The notes beneath the pieces are model-generated. The model ran no database searches and was not told the DNA's origin. It saw nothing but the letters and a program-made list of their open reading frames with translations. A program made the translations under genes and the position numbers. From positions 1 to 40,932 of the forward strand of contig NZ_JABXKF010000126.1 in NCBI RefSeq assembly GCF_017115165.1: a stretch of DNA of 40,932 bases, read 5' to 3'. Shown piece after piece: positions 7,111 through 15,154 of this stretch. This DNA comes from Nostoc sp. LPT. Its GTDB lineage: Bacteria > Cyanobacteriota > Cyanobacteriia > Cyanobacteriales > Nostocaceae. Every line of letters starts with the position of its first letter. Positions within the stretch are counted from its first letter, which is position 1.

Positions 7111-7786
7111 ATCATCCTTATTTTCTGGCTCTATTCTAACGAGTCAAAAACAGAGGCGTTACCCCTTCAAAGGCATTTTCTGGAAGAATCAAGGAACGAT
7201 AAAGTATTTATTATTCCTGAGTTGCTTAGTTATATCAATAACTAATCTTTACCCTGCTTTTGCTCATAAGGTGGAAGTAGCCTCAGATGTTGGTGGCACT
7301 CTCCACATTGAACCAAATGATAATCCCCGTGCTGGAGAACCAAGCCAAGCCTGGTTTGCACTTACCCGCAGAGGTGGAAAAGTGATTCCTCTGTCACAGT
7401 GTAATTGTCAGTTGGCTGTTTATGCCGAACCTTATGCAGCCGGAGAGCCACCGCTGTTAGAACCACAGTTAAAACCTGTGGCAGCCGAACGTTATCGAGG
7501 CATCCCAGGTGCAGAAGTTGTCTTTCCCAAACCAGGTCTTTATGAGTTGCAACTAAATGGTAAACCTGTCTCTGGGGCAAGATTCAAACCCTTTGAATTC
7601 AAATTTGAAGTAACTGTGGCAGGAGGCGGATCTACACAAAATTCACAAAACCTGCGAGATGTCAATGGTGATTTAGTAGAGGGTCAATCTCAACAATTAC
7701 CAACTTGGGCGATCGCACTGCCAATTCTCGGATTTATTGGCATCTTAGTTGTTGTACTGCAAAGTATGAGAGGCGGTAGGGAATAA
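7085..7786 (+). CDS. secreted, C-terminally membrane-anchored protein of unknown function
   Basis: The ATG lies inside the end of the upstream gene. After a basic leader, a hydrophobic signal segment (about residues 40-58) ends in PAFA followed by HKVEVASDVGG. If cleaved after AFA, the mature protein would begin with His, the arrangement that binds copper in CopC and in other copper proteins. A beta-rich extracytoplasmic domain follows, with QCNCQ (two Cys) and a long Pro-rich part, then one C-terminal helix (WAIALPILGFIGILVVVL) and a basic end. The coupling to a DsbD_2-like gene supports a role in metal (perhaps copper) handling or thiol chemistry outside the cytoplasmic membrane. I do not recognise a named family. 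Confidence 0.7.
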   Translation: MFPQPNRGKSSLFSGSILTSQKQRRYPFKGIFWKNQGTIKYLLFLSCLVISITNLYPAFAHKVEVASDVGGTLHIEPNDNPRAGEPSQAWFALTRRGGKVIPLSQCNCQLAVYAEPYAAGEPPLLEPQLKPVAAERYRGIPGAEVVFPKPGLYELQLNGKPVSGARFKPFEFKFEVTVAGGGSTQNSQNLRDVNGDLVEGQSQQLPTWAIALPILGFIGILVVVLQSMRGGRE

Positions 7787-7793
7787 AAGAGTG

Positions 7794-7821
7794 GGGAGAC
7801 ATTTTCTTTGTGTCTCCCTTT
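7794..7821 (+). terminator. rho-independent-type terminator
   Basis: GGGAGACA (7794-7801), a 9-nt loop and TGTCTCCC (7811-7818) form a perfect 8-bp stem followed by TTT, only 8 bp after the stop of the preceding gene. It ends the 5821-7786 two-gene unit. Confidence 0.7.
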
Positions 7822-7965
7822 GTGCACTGTAGTTCAGAGCATTGGATAAGGGCATCCACCGAGAACTATAAGGGTAGCCGTTTAGCATTCCTGCCACAAT
7901 TGCCTCACCAATGGCTTTTGCTGCGAAGCCCACAGCATATCTTCAATCGGGATGGTCTTGATTTC
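7822..7965 (-). pseudogene. possible frameshifted gene remnant
   Basis: On the minus strand one frame reads IVEIKTIPIEDMLW...PLVRQLWQEC and stops; a neighbouring frame continues with YPYSSRWMPLSNALNY. The two halves together resemble a small multi-copy cyanobacterial protein containing a DPYGSRWM-like motif that I recall but cannot name. A single frameshift near 7880 would explain the break. Low certainty. Confidence 0.3.
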
Positions 7966-7980
7966 AACAATGCGTATATT

Positions 7981-8304
7981 TTAAGTAATCCATATGAGAT
8001 TAACTTTCTCCCCCTTCATCCCCATACGTACTATAAATTCATGTCCATCATCAGCAAAACTCAGCTTCCACAAATACGTCTGAGTTTCTCCTTGTTTGAG
8101 ATGACCGAAGTAAGTAATTGTATAACCCTCAGACATGCGTGGAATTAGTGGGGAGCTAACTTGGTCAAAAATTTCTTTGGTAATATCTGTCCTGTAGTCT
8201 GAATCACCGACTGTGAGAAAAAGTTCGTAATTTCCCGTAGTAGTGGCATCCAAGATAGCCTGCAAAGAATTAATCACGTTTTTAGGGGGATTTGTCGAAT
8301 TCAT
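7981..8304 (-). CDS. hypothetical protein, possible NTF2/SnoaL-like fold
   Basis: A small protein of about 107 aa: an N-terminal helix (NVINSLQAILDA), then alternating helix and strands ending in EFIVRMGMKGEKVNLIWI. This order is typical of small SnoaL/DUF3887-like cone-shaped proteins, but no signature confirms it. I chose the ATG at 8304 because GGGAG lies 7 nt before it; an ATG at 8310 is too close to that site. It is not obviously linked with galE, which lies 231 bp away on the same strand. No homolog is recognised with confidence. Confidence 0.6.
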   Translation of the reverse strand: MNSTNPPKNVINSLQAILDATTTGNYELFLTVGDSDYRTDITKEIFDQVSSPLIPRMSEGYTITYFGHLKQGETQTYLWKLSFADDGHEFIVRMGMKGEKVNLIWIT

Positions 8305-8535
8305 AATCATGCTCCCAAAACTCAACTTTTTCGCAGAAAGTAAAAAATATTACAAAACTTCGTATACTACTAACAGCATATTTACTTTTAAGTTTTCTCA
8401 AATCTGTCTTTAGATAGATGAGTTATCCTTATGTCTACCCTTTCAGTCTGCCTTCCTTGTAATCTGGTTAATAATATACAAGTGTTGGAGGTAGCAATTC
8501 CCCCAGCACATGTACTTATCTACTTTTGACTTTTT

Positions 8536-9534
8536 TTACCGATGTCGCTTTTGATGCCACTGCCACGCATGAACGACAATATCTTTGATAGATGGATACT
8601 GAGGTTGCCAGCCTAAGATTGTTCTGGCTTTATCGCTGGTGCCAATGAGAATTGGGGGATCGCCAGGACGGCGATCGCGTTCTTCTACTGGTATCGAAAT
8701 TCCTGTCACGTCTTCGACTGCGGCAATGACTTCTCTGACGGAGAAGCCGCTGCCATTGCTCAAATTAAAAACTTCGCTATCGCCACCTTTTAATAAATAT
8801 TCCAATCCCAAAATATGGGCATCTGCTAAGTCATTAACGTGAATATAATCTCGAATACACGTACCATCGGGTGTGGGGTAATCAATGCCGAAAATTGAAA
8901 TGGCTTCTCGTTTGCCTAAAGCTGTCATTAACACCAAGGGAATCAAATGGGTTTCTGGGTTGTGATCCTCGCCCAGTAAGCCATTGGGATTAGCACCAGC
9001 AGCATTGAAATAGCGAAAACGCACTGATTGCAAACCGTAAGCGACATCAAAATCAGAGAGAATCCTTTCTACCATCAGCTTTGTAGCGCCATAAGGATTA
9101 ATCGGATTTTGGGGATGGGTTTCTGGAATTGGCACGAATTCCGGTACCCCGTAGGTGGCACAGGTAGAAGAAAAGACAAATTTCTTTACAGATGCTGTCA
9201 GCATCGCTTCTAACAGGGTCAAAGTACCAAGGACGTTATTGCGGTAATATTTGGCCGGATCAGTCACCGATTCTCCTACGTAGGCATAAGCGGAAAAATG
9301 CATCACCGCAGCAATATCGTGGGTTTTAAATAGATGATCGAGCAAGGCGCGATCGCTTGTGTCCCCAATTATCAGTTCTACCTGTAAAACCTTTTCTACT
9401 AAATCGCGATGTCCATAGACCAGATTATCAAGTATGACAACGCTATAACCCGCTTTCTTCAAAGCAAGTACTGTATGGGAACCAATATATCCAGCTCCTC
9501 CCGTTACCAGAATAGTAGGCTTTTCAGGCGACAT
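8536..9534 (-). CDS. galE: UDP-glucose 4-epimerase
   Basis: Interconverts UDP-glucose and UDP-galactose using tightly bound NAD; supplies galactose units for exopolysaccharide, lipopolysaccharide and galactolipid synthesis in the cytoplasm. The extended-SDR signature is complete: GGAGYIG (residues 12-18), acidic D36 for NAD, catalytic S123/T124 in FSSTCATYG and Y148-x3-K152 in PYGATK. The GalE-specific HFSAYAYVGESV and NLSNGSGFSVREV are present. Length, 332 aa, is standard. The ATG at 9534 is preceded by AAGGA at a suitable distance. It stands alone; the gene upstream is divergent. Confidence 0.95.
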   Translation of the reverse strand: MSPEKPTILVTGGAGYIGSHTVLALKKAGYSVVILDNLVYGHRDLVEKVLQVELIIGDTSDRALLDHLFKTHDIAAVMHFSAYAYVGESVTDPAKYYRNNVLGTLTLLEAMLTASVKKFVFSSTCATYGVPEFVPIPETHPQNPINPYGATKLMVERILSDFDVAYGLQSVRFRYFNAAGANPNGLLGEDHNPETHLIPLVLMTALGKREAISIFGIDYPTPDGTCIRDYIHVNDLADAHILGLEYLLKGGDSEVFNLSNGSGFSVREVIAAVEDVTGISIPVEERDRRPGDPPILIGTSDKARTILGWQPQYPSIKDIVVHAWQWHQKRHR

Positions 9535-9913
9535 AGTTTTTCCTTTTAAGTCGATTACTTAATTAATTTAGTTTATCGGTGCCATATTACTCTTCTGGAA
9601 AATTATAAATAATAGACGCAGTGTCAAAAAATTGCACTAAAATCACTACGACGGTAGTCTTTGGGTGTGAGGTTTGAGAAATTTTAAGTCAAACAGTACG
9701 ATTACAATTTGACAATAAAATAAATCCATTTCCCGAAACCTCTAGGTTGAGCCTTACGGGTGACGCTTCTAACGTCGCTATCAGTAAGAACTCGCCAGTT
9801 GTTTTATACAGGGAAACCATGCATGGCAGTCTTTTCTGGGGGCAACCCCGATCGAAACGGACTGCCTCTCCACCACACTGGCTCACTGCACCAGAAAATT
9901 TGAGAGTTAGTCT
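9535..9913. other. divergent intergenic region with a hairpin
   Basis: This 379-bp gap separates galE (-) from a membrane-protein gene (+). It contains an inverted repeat, GGCAGTC (9825-9831) with GACTGCC (9860-9866), enclosing GGGG-CAA-CCCC (9839-9849); this resembles dispersed cyanobacterial repeats rather than a terminator. No convincing small gene was seen on either strand. Confidence 0.5.
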
Positions 9914-10564
9914 ATGTTTCTATTGTTAAGCCGGGTACTGCTGTGGCTACTGATTGGCACTATCGTTTATTCTCTGTTCCAGCGATTTTATCCCTCTGGA
10001 AGTTTTGTCGGGCGATTAATCTTAGTCGTTATCTTGGTAATCGTAGCCCTATCATTTCTTAACCCCAATGAACCTGCTGTGGCGTCGTTGTGGAGGATGC
10101 TATCTTTTCCACTCAAGCCTCTAGGAGCCTCTGTTTTACTGATGATTATTGCCGCTCAGAAAATCAAAGGAGGTGGAATAGACAAACCAGGAGGATACTT
10201 GATTGGTTGGGCACTGACGATTTTGCTGTTGGCAAGTACACCAGCAGTCGCCTATTTCCTTTATAGAGCGCCACTAGCAATGACAGGTGAAAGATATGTA
10301 GCAACTGCTGCACCAACATCGGGGACACTGGTGGCATTAGGGCAACCCACCACAGCGAACATCTCGGATGTGACGGGGGATAGCATTCTTTCTTATAATT
10401 TGAGAGTACCTCCCTATTTATTACAAGGAAGTCCTCAAGATATTCGCACCCGCGGTTTACGACTTGAAGACTTTGTACCAAATTCGGAAACGTTGCAATT
10501 GACGACAAGAACTTGGGAAAGTTATCTCATTGAAGTTTACAGGTTCTTGCGTGTTCAGCGCTAA
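9914..10564 (+). CDS. membrane protein similar to the N-terminal part of YdcF-type (DUF218) proteins
   Basis: A 216-aa protein. The first 120 residues hold four hydrophobic segments (LLSRVLLWLLIGTIVYSL; LILVVILVIVALSFL; PLGASVLLMIIAA; WALTILLLASTPAVAYFLY). The text FLNPNEPAVASLWRMLSFPLKPLG closely resembles the membrane portion that precedes the DUF218/YdcF domain in many cyanobacterial proteins. The DUF218 catalytic-like part is absent: the last 80 residues are extracytoplasmic-looking and end in LIEVYRFLRVQR. Either this is a truncated paralog or a family made of the membrane part with a different tail. Function is unknown; YdcF/ElyC relatives act in cell-envelope metabolism. Confidence 0.6.
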   Translation: MFLLLSRVLLWLLIGTIVYSLFQRFYPSGSFVGRLILVVILVIVALSFLNPNEPAVASLWRMLSFPLKPLGASVLLMIIAAQKIKGGGIDKPGGYLIGWALTILLLASTPAVAYFLYRAPLAMTGERYVATAAPTSGTLVALGQPTTANISDVTGDSILSYNLRVPPYLLQGSPQDIRTRGLRLEDFVPNSETLQLTTRTWESYLIEVYRFLRVQR

Positions 10565-10586
10565 TCAGGCAAGAGAACAATACTTG

Positions 10587-10641
10587 GTTCGTAGTCAGCG
10601 CTTGAGCGCTCAATCAAAGGACTAAACTCCTTACTACGAAC
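10587..10641. repeat. dispersed hairpin repeat, copy 1 (GTTCGTAGT...ACTACGAAC)
   Basis: A 55-bp unit bounded by the 9-bp inverted ends GTTCGTAGT and ACTACGAAC, with inner palindromes AGCGCTTGAGCGCT and AGGACTAAACTCCTT. A second copy lies at 21413-21469. This text is very common between genes in Nostoc-type genomes as I remember them. Confidence 0.85.
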
Positions 10642-10810
10642 TTATTTCTTCATTAAAGTTGCTGTAATGGACTACTAGTACCAAACGGCAATAACTATCC
10701 AGTTAAAACAGGTAACAAAAGCTGAATTTATAACAAGCGGTATTTCCTCTGCATAGCTGCCTTCTTGGACTAGCAGTTAATCTAGATGATAAAGTTGCAC
10801 AATTGCTTTA

Positions 10811-12562
10811 ATGGCAAAATCTCGACGAATCGCTAAACTCAGTGCTTACCTACGACCCCATTGGCAAGAAGCCTCCTTGGGCATTCTCGCTTTGTTGTCT
10901 GTCAATGCACTGGGCGTTTATATCCCTTGGTTGATTCGTGCTGGTGTTGACAAACTCTCGACAACCTTCAGCTGGAACCAAATACTACATTATGTAGTAA
11001 TCATTGTCCTGCTCAGTTCGGCGATGTGGTTAATGCGGATGGCATCACGCATTTGGCTATTTGGGGTGGGACGTCAGGTGGAATTTGACCTGAAACAACG
11101 GATTTTTGAACACTTACTGAAGCTGGAGCCTGCTTATTTTGCCAGTAATACTGCTGGCGATTTGATTAGTCGGGCTACTAGTGATGTGGACAATATCAAA
11201 CGGTTATTGGGTTTTGCGGTCTTGAGTTTGGCAAATACGGTGTTTGCCTACGCCCTGACACTGCCAGTAATGCTGGCAATTAGTGTGGATCTCACCCTAG
11301 CCGCCCTAGCAGTGTACCCTTTTATGCTCTTATTGGTGAGTCTGTTTAGCGATCGCTTACGCAAACAACAAGCAGCAGTCCAAGAGCAACTCTCTGACAT
11401 CAGCGAACTCATCCAGGAGGATATCAGTGGCATTGCCTTAATTAAAATCTATGCTCAAGAAGCAAACGAGCGTCGAGCTTTTGCCAAGAAAAATCAGCAG
11501 CTATTGACTGCTAACCTGGAATTGGCAAAACTCCGCAATACACTGTTTCCGCTAATTGGCGGGCTAGCTAATATCAGTTCACTGGTAATCATCTGGCTAG
11601 GATCGGCACGGATGTCTGCTGGGACGCTTCAGGTTGGCGATTTTTTAGCGCTGTTAATTTATGTAGAGCGCCTGGTTTTTCCCACTGCCCTTTTAGGATT
11701 CACAATTACTGCCTACCAACGCGGTGAAGTTAGTATCGATAGGCTTGAATCTATTCTCTCTGTCACACCAAAAATTAAAGATGCAGCTGATGCCATACAT
11801 TTACCAGTGGCTGAACTTAAAGGCGAACTGACAGCTAAAAATCTTACCTACAATTACCCTGCTTCCACTACTCCAGCTTTAGCAAATGTTAACTTTACCA
11901 TTGCTCCTGGAGAAACTGTAGCAATTGTTGGGGCAATTGGTGCGGGGAAATCTACTTTGGCTAATACTTTACCGCGCTTGTTGGATGTTGAATCAGGACA
12001 ATTGTTTTTAGATGGGCTAGATATTACTAAGATCGCCTTGACTTCTTTACGAGGTGCGATCGCCTACGTTCCTCAAGATAGCTTTCTATTTAGCACTACA
12101 ATCAAAAATAATATTCGCTACGGCGATCCAGTTAGCGAACAACAGCAGGTAGAATCTGTCGCTAAACTTGCCCAAATTGAATCAGAAATTCAGAATTTTC
12201 CGCAGCAATATGAAACTATTGTTGGTGAACGCGGGATTAATCTTTCTGGCGGTCAACGGCAACGTACTGCTTTGGCTCGCGCAATGTTGATTAATGCTCC
12301 AGTGTTAATTTTGGATGACGCTCTCTCTAGTGTGGATAATCAAACAGCCACGCAAATCCTCAAAAATCTCTCCAGTGGTACTAAACGTAAAACAGTAATT
12401 TTTATTACGCACCAATTATCAGCGGCGGCGACGGCTGACCGAATTTTGGTAATGGAAAAGGGAAAAATTGTGCAGGTTGGAAATCACTTAGAACTTTTAA
12501 AACAACAGGGTTTATACAGAACTTTGTGGAGCCAACATCAAGTTGAGGAATTACTGCGGTGA
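10811..12562 (+). CDS. ABC transporter, fused permease-ATPase (MdlB/MsbA-type exporter)
   Basis: A 583-aa half-transporter that should work as a homodimer or with a partner in exporting a lipid, peptide or drug-like compound. Six transmembrane helices occupy about residues 20-310, including the family text YFASNTAGDLISRATSDVDNIKRLL. The nucleotide-binding domain has Walker A GAIGAGKST (about 374-382; the usual T of GxTGSGKS is replaced by I), Q-loop YVPQDSFLF, signature LSGGQ (about 478), Walker B VLILDDALSSVD and switch THQ. The H-loop His is present in ITHQL. The ATG at 10811 gives a normal N-terminus. There is no partner gene nearby. The substrate is not predictable. Confidence 0.9.
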   Translation: MAKSRRIAKLSAYLRPHWQEASLGILALLSVNALGVYIPWLIRAGVDKLSTTFSWNQILHYVVIIVLLSSAMWLMRMASRIWLFGVGRQVEFDLKQRIFEHLLKLEPAYFASNTAGDLISRATSDVDNIKRLLGFAVLSLANTVFAYALTLPVMLAISVDLTLAALAVYPFMLLLVSLFSDRLRKQQAAVQEQLSDISELIQEDISGIALIKIYAQEANERRAFAKKNQQLLTANLELAKLRNTLFPLIGGLANISSLVIIWLGSARMSAGTLQVGDFLALLIYVERLVFPTALLGFTITAYQRGEVSIDRLESILSVTPKIKDAADAIHLPVAELKGELTAKNLTYNYPASTTPALANVNFTIAPGETVAIVGAIGAGKSTLANTLPRLLDVESGQLFLDGLDITKIALTSLRGAIAYVPQDSFLFSTTIKNNIRYGDPVSEQQQVESVAKLAQIESEIQNFPQQYETIVGERGINLSGGQRQRTALARAMLINAPVLILDDALSSVDNQTATQILKNLSSGTKRKTVIFITHQLSAAATADRILVMEKGKIVQVGNHLELLKQQGLYRTLWSQHQVEELLR

Positions 12563-12808
12563 ACAAGACAGCATAAAACAAGTTTCAAAAGCCTTGAATG
12601 AAAGAATGACTCATAGCTTGCCTAGTTGAGCAAATTCATATCTAGCAACCTTTTTGGGCTTTTCTATCCATCGAACTCACGTTAATTTATTTATTGGAAA
12701 TCCCTGCCTGCCGACTTTACTCAAGGATTGTAAAGAGGCCTAGCAAAATAATTGCATTTGTCATAACTTGATAGTTATGTAACTATTGATTTGATCGCCT
12801 CATTACTC
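12563..12808 (+). other. leader region before acsF
   Basis: The 246-bp gap contains no gene. AAAAGCC (near 12577) and GGCTTTT (near 12656) are complementary but far apart. No clear terminator of the ABC gene or oxygen-responsive site was recognised. Confidence 0.3.
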
Positions 12809-13864
12809 ATGGTTAACACCCTACCGAAGCCAGAAATTAAAACCCCCAGCAAAGAAACTGTACTCACCCCCCGGTTTTACACTACAGATTTTGAAACCGC
12901 AGCCAAGCTAGATTTGTCTGCTCAGGAAACGGAGTTGCAGGCGATGTTGACAGAAATGCGGACAGACTACAACCGCCACCATTTTGTTCGTGATGAAGCG
13001 TTTGAGCAGTCTTGGGAACATATTAGCGGTGAAGCAAGGCAGGCATTTATAGAGTATTTGGAACGCTCTTGCATTTCTGAGTTTTCCGGCTTCTTGCTAT
13101 TCAAGGAATTATCCCGCAAGCTAAAAAATCGCAGTCCAGTGTTAGCGGAAATATTTCAAATGATGGCGCGTGATGAAGCCCGCCACGCTGGATTTCTCAA
13201 CAAAGCAATGGCCGATTTTAAACTCTCCCTTGATTTAGGCACTGTTACTAAAACCCGCACTTATACATTTTTCCCGATTGAATGGGTACTTTACACCGTT
13301 TACCTCTCAGAAAAAATCGGCTACTGGCGTTACATTATTATTTTCAGGCATCTAGAAAAGCACCCGGAAAACCAGTTTTACCCCATATTCCGCTACTTTG
13401 AGAGTTGGTGTCAGGACGAAAACCGCCACGGTGACATATTCAAAGCATTATTGCGTTCTCAACCGCAACTTTGGAACACCTGGAAATCTAGGCTGTGGAG
13501 TCGCTTTTTCTTGCTATCAGTATTTGCTACTCACACTCTAACAGTTCATGAACGTTCCGGGTTCTACAAATCATTGGGACTTGATGCCACAGAATTTGAT
13601 ATCCAAGTTGTCCGCAACACCAATGAAACCGCAGGACGGGCTTTTCCTGTAATATTGAATACCGAACATCCCAAGTTTTTCCCACGTCTGCAACGCTGTG
13701 CTGGTTATAACTTGAAAATTGCAGAGATTGAAGGCAGTTCTAGTCCGAAATTGGTGAAGCTAATTCGCAAACTACCTTTGATTGCAGCAATTGTTTGGAA
13801 TCTGCTGTTAATTTACCTCATCAAACCAATTGATACTGAAGTCCTGCGGGGAACGGTTCGTTAG
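12809..13864 (+). CDS. acsF: Mg-protoporphyrin IX monomethyl ester (oxidative) cyclase
   Basis: Catalyses the O2-dependent closure of ring E that makes protochlorophyllide, a step of chlorophyll synthesis. The product (351 aa) is a di-iron carboxylate protein: the two EX2H-type iron motifs are D-E-A-R-H (residues 122-126) and D-E-N-R-H (203-207), with further Glu ligands in HFVRDEAFEQSWEH and SCISEFSGF. The N-terminal TPRFYTTDFE is typical of AcsF/ChlA. I use the ATG at 12809 (MVNTLPKP); an upstream TTG at 12791 would add six residues and lacks support. A C-terminal hydrophobic helix (LIAAIVWNLLLIYLI) is normal. It stands alone, without the heme oxygenase and hemN neighbours that usually mark the low-oxygen isoform, so it is more likely the aerobic isoform. 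Confidence 0.93.
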   Translation: MVNTLPKPEIKTPSKETVLTPRFYTTDFETAAKLDLSAQETELQAMLTEMRTDYNRHHFVRDEAFEQSWEHISGEARQAFIEYLERSCISEFSGFLLFKELSRKLKNRSPVLAEIFQMMARDEARHAGFLNKAMADFKLSLDLGTVTKTRTYTFFPIEWVLYTVYLSEKIGYWRYIIIFRHLEKHPENQFYPIFRYFESWCQDENRHGDIFKALLRSQPQLWNTWKSRLWSRFFLLSVFATHTLTVHERSGFYKSLGLDATEFDIQVVRNTNETAGRAFPVILNTEHPKFFPRLQRCAGYNLKIAEIEGSSSPKLVKLIRKLPLIAAIVWNLLLIYLIKPIDTEVLRGTVR

Positions 13865-13876
13865 CTATTTATTAAA

Positions 13877-13935
13877 CATCTGCTAGTGAAATTAATTATG
13901 TGTTCTGAATAACGCATAATTAATTTCATCAGATG
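13877..13935. terminator. long hairpin after acsF
   Basis: Arm 13877-13900 pairs with 13915-13935 over about 21 bp, with one 3-nt bulge and a 14-nt loop. It begins 12 bp after the acsF stop. No U-tract follows, so it may stabilise the mRNA end rather than terminate alone. Confidence 0.55.
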
Positions 13936-14019
13936 TCAATTCTTGAATATTTGGGTAGCTCAATGATGAGAAAATTAGACTAAAGTCTATACATATTGTC
14001 AACAGTGAAGAGTTCAGAG

Positions 14020-14047
14020 GGTGTAGGGGATAGGGTGTAGAGTGTAG
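14020..14047. repeat. four 7-bp repeats (GGTGTAG type)
   Basis: GGTGTAG, GGGATAG, GGTGTAG and AGTGTAG follow one another without gaps. This is a STRR-type heptamer array like that at 40884-40918. Confidence 0.75.
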
Positions 14048-14269
14048 GGAACCCCCACGTTTAAAAACGTGAGATTGAAGCAATGACCGGAGGCAAAGCG
14101 GCTTTGCGCTGTATTTCTCGCGCTGCGCCACTCGTTATACATCTTTTTTTTACTGGGCTTCAGACCCAGAACTAAAATTTTTTATTTCTACAACCCACAC
14201 CCAAACCTGCAACCCCACACCCTTTTCTTTGTAAAAAATTAAAACGACTTTTATTGCGCTTCTGGGTTG
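14048..14269. other. gene-free stretch with short hairpins
   Basis: Contains CACGTTTAAAAACGTG (14056-14071) and GCAAAG-CGG-CTTTGC (14092-14106), then AT-rich sequence. No coding frame is supported. Confidence 0.4.
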
Positions 14270-14402
14270 AGTGCAATACGACCTAACCCCCTACCCCTTC
14301 CCTACTAGCGTTGGGGAGTAAGACTCAAAGCCTCTCTCCTTTTAGGAGAGAGGAATGGAAGTGAGGTCAAAGTGTATTGCATCCATTCGAGAACCGCTAT
14401 AA
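14270..14402. repeat. interspersed repeat with perfect 10-bp hairpin
   Basis: Starts TTGAGTGCAATACGACCTAA, contains a perfect stem CCTCTCTCCT-TTT-AGGAGAGAGG (14331-14353), and closes with GTGAGGTC..GTGTATTGC, an inverted copy of the beginning; the tail is GAGAACCGCTATA. The central part recurs at 15329-15419. Confidence 0.75.
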
Positions 14403-14438
14403 CTGGAGGCGAAGCTTTCCAAGGCTACACTTTAACTC

Positions 14439-14771
14439 TCAACTTTTAATCGGATCGTGTCCCCAATTTTTTAGTGAGTAGCGCCAACGTGTATGTTCAA
14501 CATCGCCTTCAGGCTGCTGCGCTAAGTGGCGATGAATGTAACTAACGACTTTTTTCATCTCTGATAAATCATCATCTGTATAAGTATCTTTTTTCTTTTT
14601 CAGCAAACCGATGATTTGCTTACCTGATTTGTGTCCAATTGATTCATCGTCATTTTTCTTTTGTCCAACAGATTGAGATTCTTCTGTTTCCAGCCAGGAT
14701 GCTAGTTCTTTTGGTGTCATGTTGACTGAAGAATAAAACTCATCTATTACTGATTTGATATCTTTACTCAT
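14439..14771 (-). CDS. DUF3140 family protein
   Basis: A 110-aa soluble, highly charged protein. The text YSSVNMTPKELASWLETEESQSVG and the end HRHLAQQPEGDVEHTRWRYSLKNWGHDP match the DUF3140 family as I know it; the family is thought to be DNA-binding-like or stress-related but has no proven function. It follows the DUF2945 gene by 9 bp on the same strand, and the pairing of these two small proteins is common in bacteria. The two genes form an operon. The ATG at 14771 is clear. Low base-composition anomalies are not evident. Confidence 0.85.
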   Translation of the reverse strand: MSKDIKSVIDEFYSSVNMTPKELASWLETEESQSVGQKKNDDESIGHKSGKQIIGLLKKKKDTYTDDDLSEMKKVVSYIHRHLAQQPEGDVEHTRWRYSLKNWGHDPIKS

Positions 14772-14780
14772 AACGCTACA

Positions 14781-14996
14781 TTACTCTTCAATTTTTTCAA
14801 GAGCATCGAATTTATGAGCAGCTTCTTTGCCAGTTTTGTCGCTTTTCACTAGATATTGTGGATTATCCTTTGAGGCAGCAACATGATGTCCACTTATATC
14901 TATGGGTGAAGTTAATTTTTTTTCTACTTTGCCAGTAGTTTCACCCTGTGATGTATTCCACTTTACCCGATCGCCTTTCTTTAATTCTTCAGTCAC
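14781..14996 (-). CDS. DUF2945 (HVA1/Tudor-like) family protein
   Basis: A 71-aa protein with the family sequence KGDRVKWNTSQGETTGKVEKK..., PQYLVKSDKTGKEAAHKFDALEKI. Members are small SH3/Tudor-like barrels called hypervirulence-associated in eukaryotes; no biochemical role is established in bacteria. The start is GTG at 14996 (VTEELKKGD), with no in-frame ATG nearby. It is the first gene of a two-gene unit with DUF3140. Confidence 0.85.
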   Translation of the reverse strand: MTEELKKGDRVKWNTSQGETTGKVEKKLTSPIDISGHHVAASKDNPQYLVKSDKTGKEAAHKFDALEKIEE

Positions 14997-15154
14997 GAGT
15001 TTTTCTTTTGGCTATTTTATGTCTGTTTATTATGGTGGGGTCGCCAGAAAAATTAATCAGCCGAACGAGAGAAAAAGGGTTATGGAGAGCTAACTTTTTC
15101 CGTTATCGTTTGGGCAAAGCTATGTCTACGATGGGCTAGGTCTACGCTCACTGA

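Noticed and set aside
7810..8148. 112-codon plus-strand frame opposite the small hypothetical gene
   Set aside because: No ribosome site, low protein-like quality, and it overlaps the better-supported minus-strand gene.
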